A stretch of 49,746 bases of DNA from Micromonospora deserti (GCF_003236335.1 NZ_POUB01000021.1:1-49746); one strand, 5' to 3'. Positions 7,982-17,357 are shown, numbered from the stretch's first letter. Notes: generated by a model from the sequence alone, not told the origin. Numbers and translations: made by a program.

Positions 7982-9226
7982 TCAGCGACGGGTGATGTCC
8001 GATTCGCGGTAGATGCAATGGACGCCGTCGGCGCCGGTGCCGATGAGCGTGGGCTCCTCGCCCTTCGGTGCGCCCTCCCACTTCTGGCACACGTCGGCGT
8101 CGCCGTAGATGGTGATCCGGGTGAAGCGGGCGGTGTCGCCCCAGTTGACGTTGATACCGGCGACCGCGTCCGCGTTGCGGACCGTCACGTTGTCTATCAC
8201 CGTGTGGCGCTGGTGCGACGTCGAGCAGTTGCCGCAGGCCCGGTAGAGCTTGCCGATGTCCTCGGCGTAGAAGCCGGAGATGTGCACCGTGCCGCTGCCG
8301 TTGTGCTGGAACACCTTGTCGGAGGCGCGGCGCGCGCCGCCGCCGATGACGTAGTAGTTCGAGCCGCCGCGGAAGGTGGCGGCGTCCTCGCCCACGTCCT
8401 CCCACCAGACGTTGCGGATCGTGCAGTCACCCTCGCAGTGGATGCCGTCACCGGCGGGGGCGCCGATGATGACGTTCTGCAGGGTTGCGCCGTCCTCCAG
8501 CACGAACATCGGGTCCTGGCTCTCCTCCTGACTGCCGTCACCGATGCAGCAGTAGCGGCGCATCCCGCCGTCGCGGACCTCGCCACTGTCGACCCGGACG
8601 GTGCCGTCGACCGAGGCCTGGCCGGTCGGCGTCGGCCAACCACCCGACGGGGGTGGTGTGGTCGGGCTGCCGCCGCCGTCGACCTTGTTCAGCTGCCACT
8701 GCTGGTTCCGGCCGCTGGTGTCGGTGTACTGGGAGATGCGGCCGCCGTTCCCGGTGGACCACTCCCACACGTCCATCGCCTTGCCGCTGTGCCGGTTGAT
8801 CAGTTTGACGTAGCCGCTGTCGGTGTCGATCACCCGCCATTGCTGGTTGGCGCCGTTGGTGTCGGGCCATTGGATGAGGGAGGCGCCGTCGGCGGTGGAC
8901 CAGTCGAGGACGTCGATGACCTTGCCGGAGTGGCGGGCCTTGAGCCGGTAGTAGCCGCTGCCGGAGGAGACGAACTGGAACTGCTGGTTGGCCTGGTTGG
9001 CGCGATCCCATTGCTGGATACACGCCCGGTCGGCGGTGGATTGGCCGCACACGTCGATGGCCTTGCCGCTGTGCCGCGAGACGAGCTGGTACCAGGCGTT
9101 CGTGTCGATCGTGGCCGCCGAGGCGCCAGTAGCGCCGATCGCGGTGAGGACGCCCGCTGCGGTCAGCGTGACGGTAGCCAGGACCGCGGCGCGCCAGCGC
9201 CGTCGAGTTCGGGTCGGATGCTTCAT
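7982..9226 (-). CDS. Secreted pectate lyase (PL3 family) with N-terminal ricin-type lectin module, 414 aa
   Basis: The signal peptide (MKHPTRTRRRWRAAVLATVT, ending near ASA) is followed by a ricin B-type trefoil (about residues 35-170) with three QxW-type repeats (QQFQF, QQWRV, QQWQL) and repeated RHSGKxxDV motifs. A Ser/Thr/Pro/Gly linker leads to a parallel beta-helix catalytic domain (about 195-414) with the PL3 features CCIGDGSQEESQDPMFVLED, NVIIGAPAGDGIHCEG and NVWWEDVGEDAATFRG. It should cut de-esterified pectin outside the cell, with the lectin module holding it to plant wall polysaccharide. The ATG at 9226 has GAAAGGG upstream. It stands alone, and fits a soil or plant-associated saprophyte. 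Confidence 0.93.
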   Translation of the reverse strand: MKHPTRTRRRWRAAVLATVTLTAAGVLTAIGATGASAATIDTNAWYQLVSRHSGKAIDVCGQSTADRACIQQWDRANQANQQFQFVSSGSGYYRLKARHSGKVIDVLDWSTADGASLIQWPDTNGANQQWRVIDTDSGYVKLINRHSGKAMDVWEWSTGNGGRISQYTDTSGRNQQWQLNKVDGGGSPTTPPPSGGWPTPTGQASVDGTVRVDSGEVRDGGMRRYCCIGDGSQEESQDPMFVLEDGATLQNVIIGAPAGDGIHCEGDCTIRNVWWEDVGEDAATFRGGSNYYVIGGGARRASDKVFQHNGSGTVHISGFYAEDIGKLYRACGNCSTSHQRHTVIDNVTVRNADAVAGINVNWGDTARFTRITIYGDADVCQKWEGAPKGEEPTLIGTGADGVHCIYRESDITRR

Positions 9227-9669
9227 TGCGGAGTGCCCTTTCGTGGGGTTGCCGCACCGGACCTTGATATCGGCGCGGCGTCGAGCGCAGGAAAGGCGCT
9301 TGTCGGAGATGACCACGGCGCAGGTGCTGCCCTGCTTCCCGAACGCCGCAGATAGCCTCGTGTTCCGCGTTCCTTGGCCCGGTCAAGGAAACGAAACATC
9401 GACGAAACCCCAGGGTATGAAAAGCGATTTCCGGACTTCAAGGGATGGGGTTTGCAGGTTTGTTGCAGACACACCACCACGCTCCCGACGACACCCGGTC
9501 CGATCATTGCTTGGTGAAGGTCTTCGGTTCGCCGATCCTGGAAAGGTGTCAATCGGTCACCGAACGTAACGACATCGGCTTGCAGTATTGGCTCCACGTA
9601 TGTCTCGGGTAACCGCGTGGGGTGTACATGATCGTGATCGCTAACCGGGCCGCGTGGAATGATGGTGCG
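9227..9669. other. Divergent intergenic region between pectate lyase and two-component system
   Basis: About 440 bp with no gene. It holds the promoters of both flanking units. A 7-bp inverted repeat (see 9370-9390) lies within it. The stretch 9400-9490 is less GC-rich than its surroundings, as expected of a promoter region. Confidence 0.5.
9370..9390. promoter_or_regulatory. Inverted repeat TTCCTTG-N7-CAAGGAA upstream of the pectate lyase gene
   Basis: Perfect 7-bp arms (TTCCTTG at 9370-9376 and CAAGGAA at 9384-9390), about 145 bp upstream of the lyase start. It could be an operator for a sugar-responsive regulator, but nothing in the window identifies the protein. Confidence 0.35.
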
Positions 9670-10344
9670 ATGCGCGTGCTGCTGGTGGAGGATGACGACT
9701 CGGTTGCGGAGTCGCTGAAGCGCGGGCTGGCGCGGTACGGATTCGAGGTGGACTGGGTGCGCACCGGTCGCGAGGCGTTGGCGGCACCCGGACAAGACCT
9801 CGTCCTGCTCGACCTCGGTTTGCCGGACACGGACGGCCTCGACGTCTGTCGCCACCTTCGCTCTCGCAGTGACGTACCGATCATCGTCATCAGCGCCCGC
9901 TCCGAGGAGGTCGACCGTGTGGTCGGGCTCGAGATCGGCGCCGACGACTACGTGTCAAAGCCGTTCGGCATCCGCGAGGTGGTCGCCCGGATGCGGGCGG
10001 TGCTGCGCCGCGTCGGAACGGTGAACGCCGATGCGGCCGGAGGTTCGGCCGAGCAGGTTGCCCTCTCCCAGCGCCTGGTGATCGACCGTCGTGGCCGCCG
10101 GGTAATGCTCGACGGTGTCGAGGTTTCGCTCGCTCCGAAGGAGTACGACCTGCTCGCTCTGTTGTCCGAGGAGCCCGGCGCCCTGTTCACCCGGGAACAG
10201 ATTATGGAGGCGGTGTGGGACGCGAACTGGTTCGGTTCCACCAAGACGCTCGATGTGCACGTCGCCGCACTACGCCGCAAGCTCGGTGATGTCGTTGCCA
10301 TTGAGACCGTACGTGGCGTGGGCTACCGGCTGACCACGAGATGA
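9670..10344 (+). CDS. OmpR/PhoB-family response regulator, 224 aa
   Basis: The receiver domain (residues 1-115) shows the acidic pair in LLVEDDD, the phosphoacceptor Asp48 in LVLLDLGLPDTDG, the Ser/Thr in VISARS and the conserved Lys in YVSKPF. The C-terminal winged-helix domain (about 130-224) has LAPKEYDLLALLSEEPGALF, KTLDVHVAALRRKLG and VRGVGYRL, all typical of OmpR-type DNA binding. The ATG at 9670 starts the canonical MRVLLVEDD; an in-frame ATG at 9622 would add 16 residues not seen in the family. Its stop overlaps the kinase start (ATGA), so the two are co-translated. Its targets are unknown; the neighbouring pectate lyase promoter is a candidate. Confidence 0.95.
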   Translation: MRVLLVEDDDSVAESLKRGLARYGFEVDWVRTGREALAAPGQDLVLLDLGLPDTDGLDVCRHLRSRSDVPIIVISARSEEVDRVVGLEIGADDYVSKPFGIREVVARMRAVLRRVGTVNADAAGGSAEQVALSQRLVIDRRGRRVMLDGVEVSLAPKEYDLLALLSEEPGALFTREQIMEAVWDANWFGSTKTLDVHVAALRRKLGDVVAIETVRGVGYRLTTR

Positions 10345-11702
10345 TTGTCCGTCAGCTCGTTGCGACTTATGTTCTGCTGGTCGCGCTCGCCATCGGCGGC
10401 TTCACGATCCCGGTGGCCGTCACGCTGTCCGGCCAGTTGCGGGGCGACACCGAGAGCGCGGTGCGCCGGGAGGCGGAGACGGCCGCCCGGCTGCTTGCCG
10501 TGGATGACGATTCGTCGCGAAGGGCGTTGACCAGCTTGGTCGACGCCTTCGAACGGGAGACACCCGGGCGGATGGATGTGCTGCTGGCCGGGGGACGCCC
10601 GGCGGGCTCGCTGCCGATGCCGGTCGCCAGCGACGACGCGGCCTTCTCCGCCGCGTTGGCCGGTCGGGAGTGGCAGCGCTGGGGCGATGCCTCGGCACTG
10701 GCCGCCGAAGGCCTGGTGCTCGCCGTGCCGGCGCAAGCCGAGAACGGCGAGGTGGTGGGAGCGGTACGGATCAGCTATCCCGCAGCACCGGTCGACACGC
10801 GGATCCGCCAGATTTGGCTGTTCCGCGTGGCCCTGGCCGTGGGGGTGCTGATCGTGGCAGCGATGCTCGGCAGCCTGCTCGCCCGGCGCCTGACCAGGCC
10901 GCTTCGGGAGCTGAACGAGATGGCGAGCGTGCTCCGTGACGGCGATCTGACCGCGCGCGCCAAGGAGTCCGGGCCCGCCGAGATACGGACGTTGGCTCGT
11001 ACGCTCAACAACGCCACAGAGACGATCGACGTGCTGATCCGCTCGCAACGAGCATTCGTCGCCGACGCGTCGCACCAGCTTCGTACGCCATTGACCGCGC
11101 TGCGGCTCGCGTTGGACAACATCGCGGACGGGATCGACGACGTCGCGGTGCGCGAGGACGTCGAGCGGGCCACGGCCGAGGTGGTCCGCATGACGCGCCT
11201 CGTCAACGGCCTGCTGGCGCTGGCAAAGGCGCAGGCCCAGGTGGCCGCGGTGGCGCGGGTGCCGGTCAACCGGGTGGTGGCCGAACGGTTCGAGATCTGG
11301 CGTGCGGTCGCCGACGACCGCGCCGTCGAGCTACGCCTGGACGCCCCGGCGTCGGACACCTTCGCACTCGCCACGCCCGGCCACCTGGAGCAGGTGCTGG
11401 ACAACGTGCTCTCCAACGCGCTGGACTTCTCCCCGAACGGAGGCGTCGTGACGGTGTCCATCCGCCGGCGGGAGGGCATGGTCGTGACCACGGTGCTGGA
11501 CGAAGGTCCTGGGATGTCAACTGCCGAACGGGAACGGGCGTTCGACCGGTTCTGGCGCGGGCCGGCAGGCCAAGGACGGTCGGGCTTTGGCCTCGGGCTG
11601 GCGATCGTGAAGCAGCTCGTGCTGGACATCGGTGGGACGGTCGCCCTCGACGAGGCTCCATCGGGCGGCGTGGCGGTGCGTATCGCGCTGCGCGCCGCCT
11701 GA
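10341..11702 (+). CDS. Membrane sensor histidine kinase (HAMP-HisKA-HATPase), 453 aa
   Basis: Two transmembrane segments (about residues 8-30 and 158-180) enclose a 125-residue extracytoplasmic sensor region. A HAMP linker follows (RRLTRPLRELNEMASVLRDG). The dimerisation helix carries the phosphoacceptor His245 in FVADASHQLRTPLTALRL. The catalytic domain has the N box (NVLSNALDFS), G1 (DEGPGM), F (FDRFWRG) and G2 (GFGLGLAIVKQL) boxes. It is the cognate kinase of the overlapping response regulator. The sensor region has no recognisable fold, so the signal is unknown. Confidence 0.95.
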   Translation: MIVRQLVATYVLLVALAIGGFTIPVAVTLSGQLRGDTESAVRREAETAARLLAVDDDSSRRALTSLVDAFERETPGRMDVLLAGGRPAGSLPMPVASDDAAFSAALAGREWQRWGDASALAAEGLVLAVPAQAENGEVVGAVRISYPAAPVDTRIRQIWLFRVALAVGVLIVAAMLGSLLARRLTRPLRELNEMASVLRDGDLTARAKESGPAEIRTLARTLNNATETIDVLIRSQRAFVADASHQLRTPLTALRLALDNIADGIDDVAVREDVERATAEVVRMTRLVNGLLALAKAQAQVAAVARVPVNRVVAERFEIWRAVADDRAVELRLDAPASDTFALATPGHLEQVLDNVLSNALDFSPNGGVVTVSIRRREGMVVTTVLDEGPGMSTAERERAFDRFWRGPAGQGRSGFGLGLAIVKQLVLDIGGTVALDEAPSGGVAVRIALRAA

Positions 11703-11761
11703 CTCGTCTCTCGGCGTGACGGTTGGTACCCCAACCGTAGATCGTGATCATTGAGTTCTTT

Positions 11762-12320
11762 TTATCCTGCGTAGCGGCTGGTCTCGCCCTGGTATCCCTT
11801 GTCGGCGAAAGTCATCACGTGCGTGCTGGTCAAAGCGTCGATGATGCCGTGGGCCCGGGCGGCCGACAGATCATGTGCCGAGCCCGGCAGGGCCGGTGAC
11901 GCCCACACGAGCCGACCGGCGGCGTCGGCGATGACCTGCACATTCACGCCGTGCCGCTTGTGCTTACCGGAGTAGTACGGCTTCTGGTCGGCGATCCGGT
12001 CGATCGGAATCAGCGTGCCGTCAGGATCGCGTACGCCAGTCGGATGCGCTGCATCGCCGTGGCCAGCTCCTCGGCGGCTGCGGCGAGCAGGGCCATCGCT
12101 TCCCGCACGTACCGCCAGGCGGTGGCGACTCCGATCTCGAACCCGGCAGCGAGCCGGGTGTAGGTGTCGCCGTTGGGCAGGTGGGCCAGGGCGAGCAGCG
12201 CCTGTCGGCCCGGCGTGAGACGCCGCCATCGGTACCGGCGCTGGGCGGTGCTGGCGGATGCGGGGCCAGGTGGTTCAGGGTCCGGCTGGACAGCGGGATC
12301 GTGGAGGGGTGAGACAGCAC
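11762..12320 (-). pseudogene. Remnant of an IS5-family transposase (DDE_Tnp_4), truncated and multiply frameshifted
   Basis: The pieces of a known IS5-type transposase can be followed across frames: LSHPSTIPLSSRTLNHLA (12320-12260), WRRLTPGRQALLALAHLPNG and TRLAAGFEIGVATAWRYVRE (about 12220-12090), then DGTLIPIDRIADQKPYYSGK, HGVNVQVIADAAGRLVWAS and MTFADKGYQG (12030-11770). At least two frameshifts separate them, one being a missing G in ATCCTGACGGCACG near 12022. The C-terminus is cut after GYQG, losing the last catalytic part. No terminal inverted repeats are seen. It cannot move and marks an old insertion next to the histidine kinase gene. Confidence 0.85.
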
Positions 12321-12523
12321 AGGCGAGGCTCCCGGTTGGGGCATCGGATCTTGGTCGACTGCCGTCTTAAATGGAGCCTCGCTTTCATCGATGTCCGGGC
12401 TGCCTGCACCGGCCAGGAACTGCAAGATCAGCTTGGAAAGGCTCCCTGTGAAGCATGACAGCGGCGATAGGGTGCTCGGCTAACGCGGGCGGATTCACGA
12501 GAGGGATGGCCGGATATTTGGGT

Positions 12524-13063
12524 TCAGCAGTTCAGGCGTAGCTCGTAGCGGCTGACCAGGGTGGTCTGGCCGTGGGTCTGGCGTTGGCCAGGAGCGGCGC
12601 CAGCAACGAGTACGTCACCTCGGTGCACGAATCCAGCTGCTTCGTAGTAGGCGCGTAGCCGAGGGTTGGCGGTCACACAATCCAGCCGAAGGGCGTGCCG
12701 AGCGTGCTGGTGTACGGTGCCTTTCGCCCAGCTGAGGATGACGGCGCCGAGGCCGGATGTACGCCGGCGGATGGCCACGCGATGTAGGTATCCGGCGTTG
12801 CCGGCGACGTCGTTCCAGAGGGGGTCTGCCCAGTCCAGCGTAAAGGTTCCGGTGACCGTGTTGTCGACCTCGACGAGCCACGTTTCTCCTCGCTGCAAGG
12901 CGTCTTCGATCCAGGATGACTCGAACCGCGCCGGCCACTGGTGGATGCTCCGCTGTGCGAGCCAGGCCGCCGCCTCGTCGAGCACGCCGAGAACCTCGGC
13001 TGCCTGATCTGGTTGGGCGATTCGAAAGTTGACCCTCTTGTCGTGCCAGGTCATTGCCACCAC
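12524..13063 (-). CDS. GNAT-family N-acetyltransferase, 179 aa
   Basis: A single-domain acetyltransferase. The core strand and acetyl-CoA loop appear as AGYLHRVAIRRRTSGLGAVILSW (about residues 88-110, loop RRxxxGLG), followed by LRLDCVTANPRLRAYYEAAGF (about 122-142), the usual motif B. GTG 13063 is preferred: AAGGAG lies 6 nt upstream, while the in-frame ATG at 13054 is too far from it. It lies just downstream of the threonine dehydratase gene and in the same direction (25 bp gap), so the two may be co-transcribed. The substrate is unknown. Confidence 0.88.
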   Translation of the reverse strand: MVAMTWHDKRVNFRIAQPDQAAEVLGVLDEAAAWLAQRSIHQWPARFESSWIEDALQRGETWLVEVDNTVTGTFTLDWADPLWNDVAGNAGYLHRVAIRRRTSGLGAVILSWAKGTVHQHARHALRLDCVTANPRLRAYYEAAGFVHRGDVLVAGAAPGQRQTHGQTTLVSRYELRLNC

Positions 13064-13088
13064 GAGTGCTCCTTTTCAAAATCAGGGC

Positions 13089-14018
13089 CTACGTGTGCGT
13101 CGGCGTCCAGTCGGTGTTCGCGCCGCAGATGACCACGCACGGGAGTCGCCCGGAGACGCGCCCGGCGAGCCAGGCCGCGAACGGGACCGCCGCGGCGGGT
13201 TCGGCCGCGATCCGGAAGTGTTCCCACAGCAGGTCGCGAGCCGCCAGCAGTTCGGCGTCAGTGACCAGTACCGAATCCGCCGGGCGTTGCTGGAGGATCG
13301 CGAACGGCAGCTCACCGATCCGGGTAGCGCCGAGCGCCGACGCGGCGGCGGAGTTGACCTGGCAGTCGACCGGTCGGCCCGCGGTCAGCGCGTCGGCGAG
13401 GCACTGGCAGTCGTAGGGCTCGACCGCGACCGTGGCGCGTGGGCCGATCGCGAGCGCGGTACCGGCGGCCAAGCCTCCACCGCCGACCGAGACGGCGATG
13501 GCGTCGACCTCGGGGACATCCGCGACGACCTCGGCGGCGACCGTGCCCTGCCCGGCAATGACGGCCGGGTCGTCGTAGGCGTGCAGATAGCAGTGGCCCG
13601 GCCGGTCGGCGGCCTCCGTCGCGGCGGCGGCCGCCTCGGCGTACGTCGCGCCGTGGCGGACTAGCCGTGCGCCGGTCGCCTCGATCCGCCGGGCCTTGCC
13701 GGCCGGCACCGTGTTCGGCACGAAAACCGTGGCCGGTAGGCCCAGGATGCTGGCCGCGGTGGCCACGCCTAGGCCGTGGTTGCCGCCCGAGGCGGTGACC
13801 ACGTGTGCGACACGTGGACGGGTCAGCATGGCGTTGAGCGCGCCCCGCAGCTTGAATGACCCACTGCGCTGCAGGTGCTCAAGCTTGAGCAGCAGCCGGC
13901 GCCCGTCGACCTGCGCGTCCAGCAGCGGGGTGCGCCGGACGTACGGGCGGATCGTAACCGCCGCCTCGGTGACGTCAGCCGTAGTCGGGACAGCGGAGTG
14001 GAGAGCGGTTGCGGTCAT
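13089..14018 (-). CDS. Threonine/serine dehydratase-like PLP enzyme, 309 aa
   Basis: A fold-type II PLP enzyme. The PLP lysine is in RSGSFKLRGALNAML (about residue 55), the phosphate-binding and asparagine loop in VTASGGNHGLGVA (about 80), and the glycine-rich phosphate cradle in VSVGGGGLAAGTAL (about 178). The length matches catabolic threonine dehydratases without the ACT regulatory domain, so it probably deaminates L-threonine or L-serine to the 2-oxo acid; related enzymes act on hydroxyaspartate or racemise serine. A LysR-type gene, now broken, is divergent 69 bp away and was presumably its regulator. Confidence 0.88.
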   Translation of the reverse strand: MTATALHSAVPTTADVTEAAVTIRPYVRRTPLLDAQVDGRRLLLKLEHLQRSGSFKLRGALNAMLTRPRVAHVVTASGGNHGLGVATAASILGLPATVFVPNTVPAGKARRIEATGARLVRHGATYAEAAAAATEAADRPGHCYLHAYDDPAVIAGQGTVAAEVVADVPEVDAIAVSVGGGGLAAGTALAIGPRATVAVEPYDCQCLADALTAGRPVDCQVNSAAASALGATRIGELPFAILQQRPADSVLVTDAELLAARDLLWEHFRIAAEPAAAVPFAAWLAGRVSGRLPCVVICGANTDWTPTHT

Positions 14019-14087
14019 GTCCCGATGATCAGCGGCCGAAGCATTAAGCGCCAGCGCGCAATTGTGTGGGCCCGTTAGTATCTCTTA

Positions 14088-14995
14088 ATGGCGTTGGACG
14101 TGGGGCGGCTGCGGGTGCTCGTCGAGGTCGCTCGCGCCGGCTCCATCGCGGAGGCGGCCCGCCGGATGTCGTACACGCCCTCGGCGGTGTCCCAACAGCT
14201 CAGCAAGCTCGAAGCGGAGCTGCGCGCGCGTCTGCTCGAGCGCAGCGGCTCACCGAGGTCGGTACCGTCCTCGTCCGGCATGGCGAACGGGTACTCGGCG
14301 AGCTACGGGAGGCCGAGGCAGCCGCAGCCGCAGCGCTGGGCGCCGAGCAGCACCGCATGGCGATCGGAACCTTCGCCACCGCGGGTGCTGCCCTGGTACC
14401 CGCGGCCCTGGCCGAATTGCGGGGGCGCCACCGCACGGTCCAACTGTCTCTGCGCGACCTGGAGCCGCCCGACGGATATGGCCTGGTCACGTCCGGTGAC
14501 CTCGACCTGCTGATCACCCACCGGTATCCCGGCATCGCCGCCGTACCCGCTCAGGGGCTCGCCCGCCAGCCACTACTCACCGACCCGCTGAGGCTTGTGC
14601 TGCCCGCGACCCACCCGCTCGCTGCCACGGCGCCCGCGAAGCTCAACCTCGCCGATCTGGACACCGAGCACTGGATCTCCGGCGGGGCTGGTGTCCCCAA
14701 CCGCGTCTGCCTCGACACGCTCGCGGCCCGAGCCGGCTTCACCCCGCGGATCAGCTACGAAACCGCCGACTACGCCCTCACCCTCGCGCTGGTCCGAGCC
14801 GGCCTCGGCATCGCGCTAGTACCCGCAATGGTGCTCCACGAGCATCCGGGCATTCGGGTGCGGGAACTCGATAGCGGCCGGCCGGCACGCCACATCAGCA
14901 TCGTCCACCGCAAACGACCCACCCCGCTGGTTACTGAACTCGTCAACCTGCTCTGGCAGGCCGCCCAACAACACGGGGATGGCAAATCCAGATGA
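14088..14995 (+). pseudogene. LysR-family transcriptional regulator, frameshifted after the DNA-binding domain
   Basis: The first 50 residues are a good LysR winged helix-turn-helix (VGRLRVLVEVARAGSIAEAA, YTPSAVSQQLSKLEAEL). At about 14240-14255 the frame changes: LLERSG is followed, in another frame and with a few codons missing, by RLTEVGTVLVRHGERVLGE and then the whole effector-binding domain through to 14995. Family members read LLER-x(4-6)-RLTEAG at this point, so a small deletion fits. The regulator of the divergent threonine dehydratase gene is therefore probably not made, unless this is a sequence error. Confidence 0.8.
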
Positions 14996-15295
14996 TCCTC
15001 GACCGCCATCCTGATGACGTTGGCGTCCTCAGGGCGGGCCACCGCAGCCGCGCCGCCGATCACCGGAGCTGTGCGGCGATAGTCACGCCGGGCCGAGCCG
15101 GTCCACCCCCTCCCCGGGAGATCGCAGCGAGAGCGAGATCTCAACGTGCGGTTGGAGTATTAGTTAACTAAACCTCCGGTCAACACTTTCCTGGTGAAAC
15201 CTTTGCCATTCGCTTTCCCTGCGCTGTCTGGTTGCTGCACGGCTCTGGCCCATAGTTGTTCACGCCGAAGCAATTCGACAGAAAGAGGTTGGACA
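14996..15295. other. Intergenic region; contains a 12-bp palindrome
   Basis: No gene seen. The base composition turns AT-rich around 15150-15260 (GAGTATTAGTTAACTAAACC and following), which should be the promoter of the SgcJ-like gene. Confidence 0.5.
15160..15171. promoter_or_regulatory. Perfect palindrome TTAGTTAACTAA, possible operator
   Basis: A 12-bp perfect palindrome, very AT-rich for this genome, 125 bp upstream of the GTG of the SgcJ-like gene. MarR- and PadR-type regulators use sites of this kind. No regulator gene is adjacent that would identify the protein. Confidence 0.4.
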
Positions 15296-15808
15296 GTGCG
15301 CAGGATAGTTCGAATCGTTGTCGCGGGCGCCGCCGGGGCGGTACTGGTGGGTGGAACCGGCGCGTACGCCTGGGCCGACGCGAGCGAGACCAAGCGCCCG
15401 AAGGCCACCGCGGCGACCAAGAAGCAGATGCCGACCAAGGACACGATCGCGAATCTCTTCGCCGAGTGGAACGCGGCGTTGGCCACCGGCGACCCGCGAG
15501 TGGTAGCGGACCTGTACGCGAACGACGCCGTACTGCTGCCGACGGTCTCGAACCAGGTGCGCACCAACCGTGCCCAGATTGTCGACTACTTCGAGCACTT
15601 CCTCGAGAACAAGCCGCAGGGCAAGATCCAGAACTCGTACATCAACATCCTCGATGAGAACACCGCCATCGACACCGGCGTCTACGTATTCACGCTGGCC
15701 GCCAGTGGTCAGCAAGTCGAGGCGCGCTACACGTACGTCTACGAGCTGCGTGACGGCAAGTGGATGATCGTTAACCACCACTCGTCGGCCATGCCGGAAG
15801 CCAAGTAG
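15296..15808 (+). CDS. SgcJ/EcaC-family (SnoaL-like fold) exported protein, 170 aa
   Basis: The N-terminus is a signal peptide or anchor (VRRIVRIVVAGAAGAVLVGG and on to YAWADA). After a charged linker, residues 48-168 form the cone-shaped NTF2/SnoaL fold: IANLFAEWNAALATGDPRVV, LYANDAVLLPTVSN, RTNRAQIVDYFEHFLENKPQ and DGKWMIVNHHSSAMP. This is the pattern of the SgcJ/EcaC and CaMKII-association-domain group, often labelled as oxidoreductases with little direct evidence. The GTG at 15296 follows AAAGAGG; the longer ATG start at 15194 would place a Cys-rich tail before the signal peptide. Export makes a biosynthetic role unlikely; ligand binding outside the membrane is more plausible. Confidence 0.8.
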   Translation: MRRIVRIVVAGAAGAVLVGGTGAYAWADASETKRPKATAATKKQMPTKDTIANLFAEWNAALATGDPRVVADLYANDAVLLPTVSNQVRTNRAQIVDYFEHFLENKPQGKIQNSYINILDENTAIDTGVYVFTLAASGQQVEARYTYVYELRDGKWMIVNHHSSAMPEAK

Positions 15809-16131
15809 ATTCCGGTCGACTCGGCGTAGGTGTCCTCGGCGGCGGCGCGGAGGGCACCTACGCTCGCCACCTGCGTGTCGTGTGGTCCACCTCGGTCAAC
15901 GCGCCGACTGGGCGGAGTCAGGTGGTGGTCCAGGTCGTGGTCGCTGGGCCGGACCGGACGCAGGAGTGGGAGGAGCAGAGAACCATCCGAGGAGGTGATG
16001 GTTTTCTGGATTCGGTGGCTACCGCGAGCCGCCACACTCGCGTCATCTGCGGTCTCGGCGTTTGCGCCTGGTCGGCCCGCGTTGGGCGGAACAATCGGGC
16101 GGTGGCCGAGGATGACCGCCCGCAGCCGATC
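15809..16131. other. Intergenic region without recognisable gene
   Basis: About 320 bp. The in-frame upstream extension of the LtrA gene into this region has no family-like sequence. GTG 16102 is an alternative start for LtrA; neither start has a strong ribosome binding site. Confidence 0.4.
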
Positions 16132-17357
16132 ATGCTGAGACTGCTCAGGGGTCGGCCGCCTGCCGGTAAGCGACCCGCCGCGCCACTGCGTGAACAGGGA
16201 GGCGCGCGGCAGGCGAACTTCCTGGAGTTGTTCTTCGATCTGGTGCTGGTCTTCGCCCTGTTCGGGGTCGTCTCACGGATCGTGTCGGGCATGGTGGGCG
16301 ACAGCGCGGTGGAGCGCTGGGGGTCGCTGGTCTACGTCCTAGTGCTGGCCCTGCCGCTGATCTGGTTGTGGACGACCACGGCGCATATCACCAGCCGATT
16401 CGACCCGCGTCTGCCGGTAGTTCAGGTGATGGTCCTCAGCAGCGCCTTCGGCCTGGTGATCATGACGACCTCGTTGCCGTTCGCGTTCACGGCACGCGGC
16501 ATCGCGTTCGCCCTGCCGTACGTGCTCCTGCAGGTGGGTCGCCCTCTGGTCCTGGTCATACTCCTTCGCGACCACCCCCTGCGGGTGGTCTACGCGCGGT
16601 CCATGATCTGGTTCGCCGCGTCCGCGGTGCCCTGGCTGGCCGGCACCCTGGTGATGGGCGGGCCGCGAGTCGTGTTGTGGGCTCTGGCCGTGACGATGGA
16701 ATACGGTTCGGCGCGGCGGGGCTGGCCGGTGCCGGGACTGGGCCGGCGACCGGCCAGCGCCTGGGCCGTCGGTACTGGCCATCACCTCGCCGACAGGTAC
16801 CAGCAGTTCCTGCTGATCGCCCTCGGTGAGAGTGTGCTGTCGGTGGGGACCAAGTACACGGCCGGCCCCACCAACGGCCCCACCACCCTGGCGCTGGTGG
16901 TCGCGTCCACGTCCTGCTGTGGCGGATCTACTTCTACCGCTCTGGGCAGGTGCTCGCCGAGGCTCTGGCGACAGCCGGAGACCGGGCGCGGGCAGGCAGA
17001 GCCGTCGGGGCTGCGCACGTGCTGATGGTCATCGGCATCATGGCCGTCGCGATCGCCGACGGCATCGTGCAGGTCCATCCGACCGACCAGGTGCAACCAG
17101 CCTGGCTCGCGATGATCCTCGGCGGCCCGGCGATCTTCCTCTACGGCAGGATCAGGCTGGAACGCCTGGTCTTCAACCGCTTCTCCATGCGCCGCCTCCT
17201 CAGCATCGCGGCGTTGATGGTCCTGGCAGTGCCGCTGGCCTTCACCACACCGTTGATCGCGGCGACCGCCGCCGCCGGGGTCCTGCTCGGCATGGCCGTG
17301 GCCGACGCCCGCCACGCCGCCGGCCGGCCGCCGGAGGCCCCGTCACCACCGTTCTGA
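16132..17357 (+). pseudogene. Low-temperature-requirement A (LtrA) family membrane protein, one frameshift
   Basis: The first part (16132 to about 16905) shows the LtrA signature FLELFFDLVLVFALFGVVSR and about seven hydrophobic segments, including LADRYQQFLLIALGESVLSV. After VVAS the frame is lost, and a second frame continues the family sequence: HVLLWRIYFYRSGQVLAEAL, HVLMVIGIMAVAIADGIVQV and further membrane segments to the stop at 17357. A single base change in the stretch GTGGTCGCGTCCACGTCC near 16905-16915 would rejoin the two. Total length (about 408 codons) is normal. LtrA proteins are polytopic membrane proteins of unknown function. It is either a recent pseudogene or a sequence error. 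Confidence 0.8.

Noticed and set aside
7142..9355. A 737-codon open frame on the plus strand opposite the pectate lyase gene
   Set aside because: It lies antisense to a gene with clear signal peptide, lectin and PL3 motifs. Its translation is Ala/Val/Gly/Asp-rich without family motifs, a known artefact of GC-rich codon use.
16132..17357. Programmed frameshifting in the LtrA gene
   Set aside because: There is no slippery heptamer and no downstream structure at the break, and many neighbouring genes are broken in the same way.
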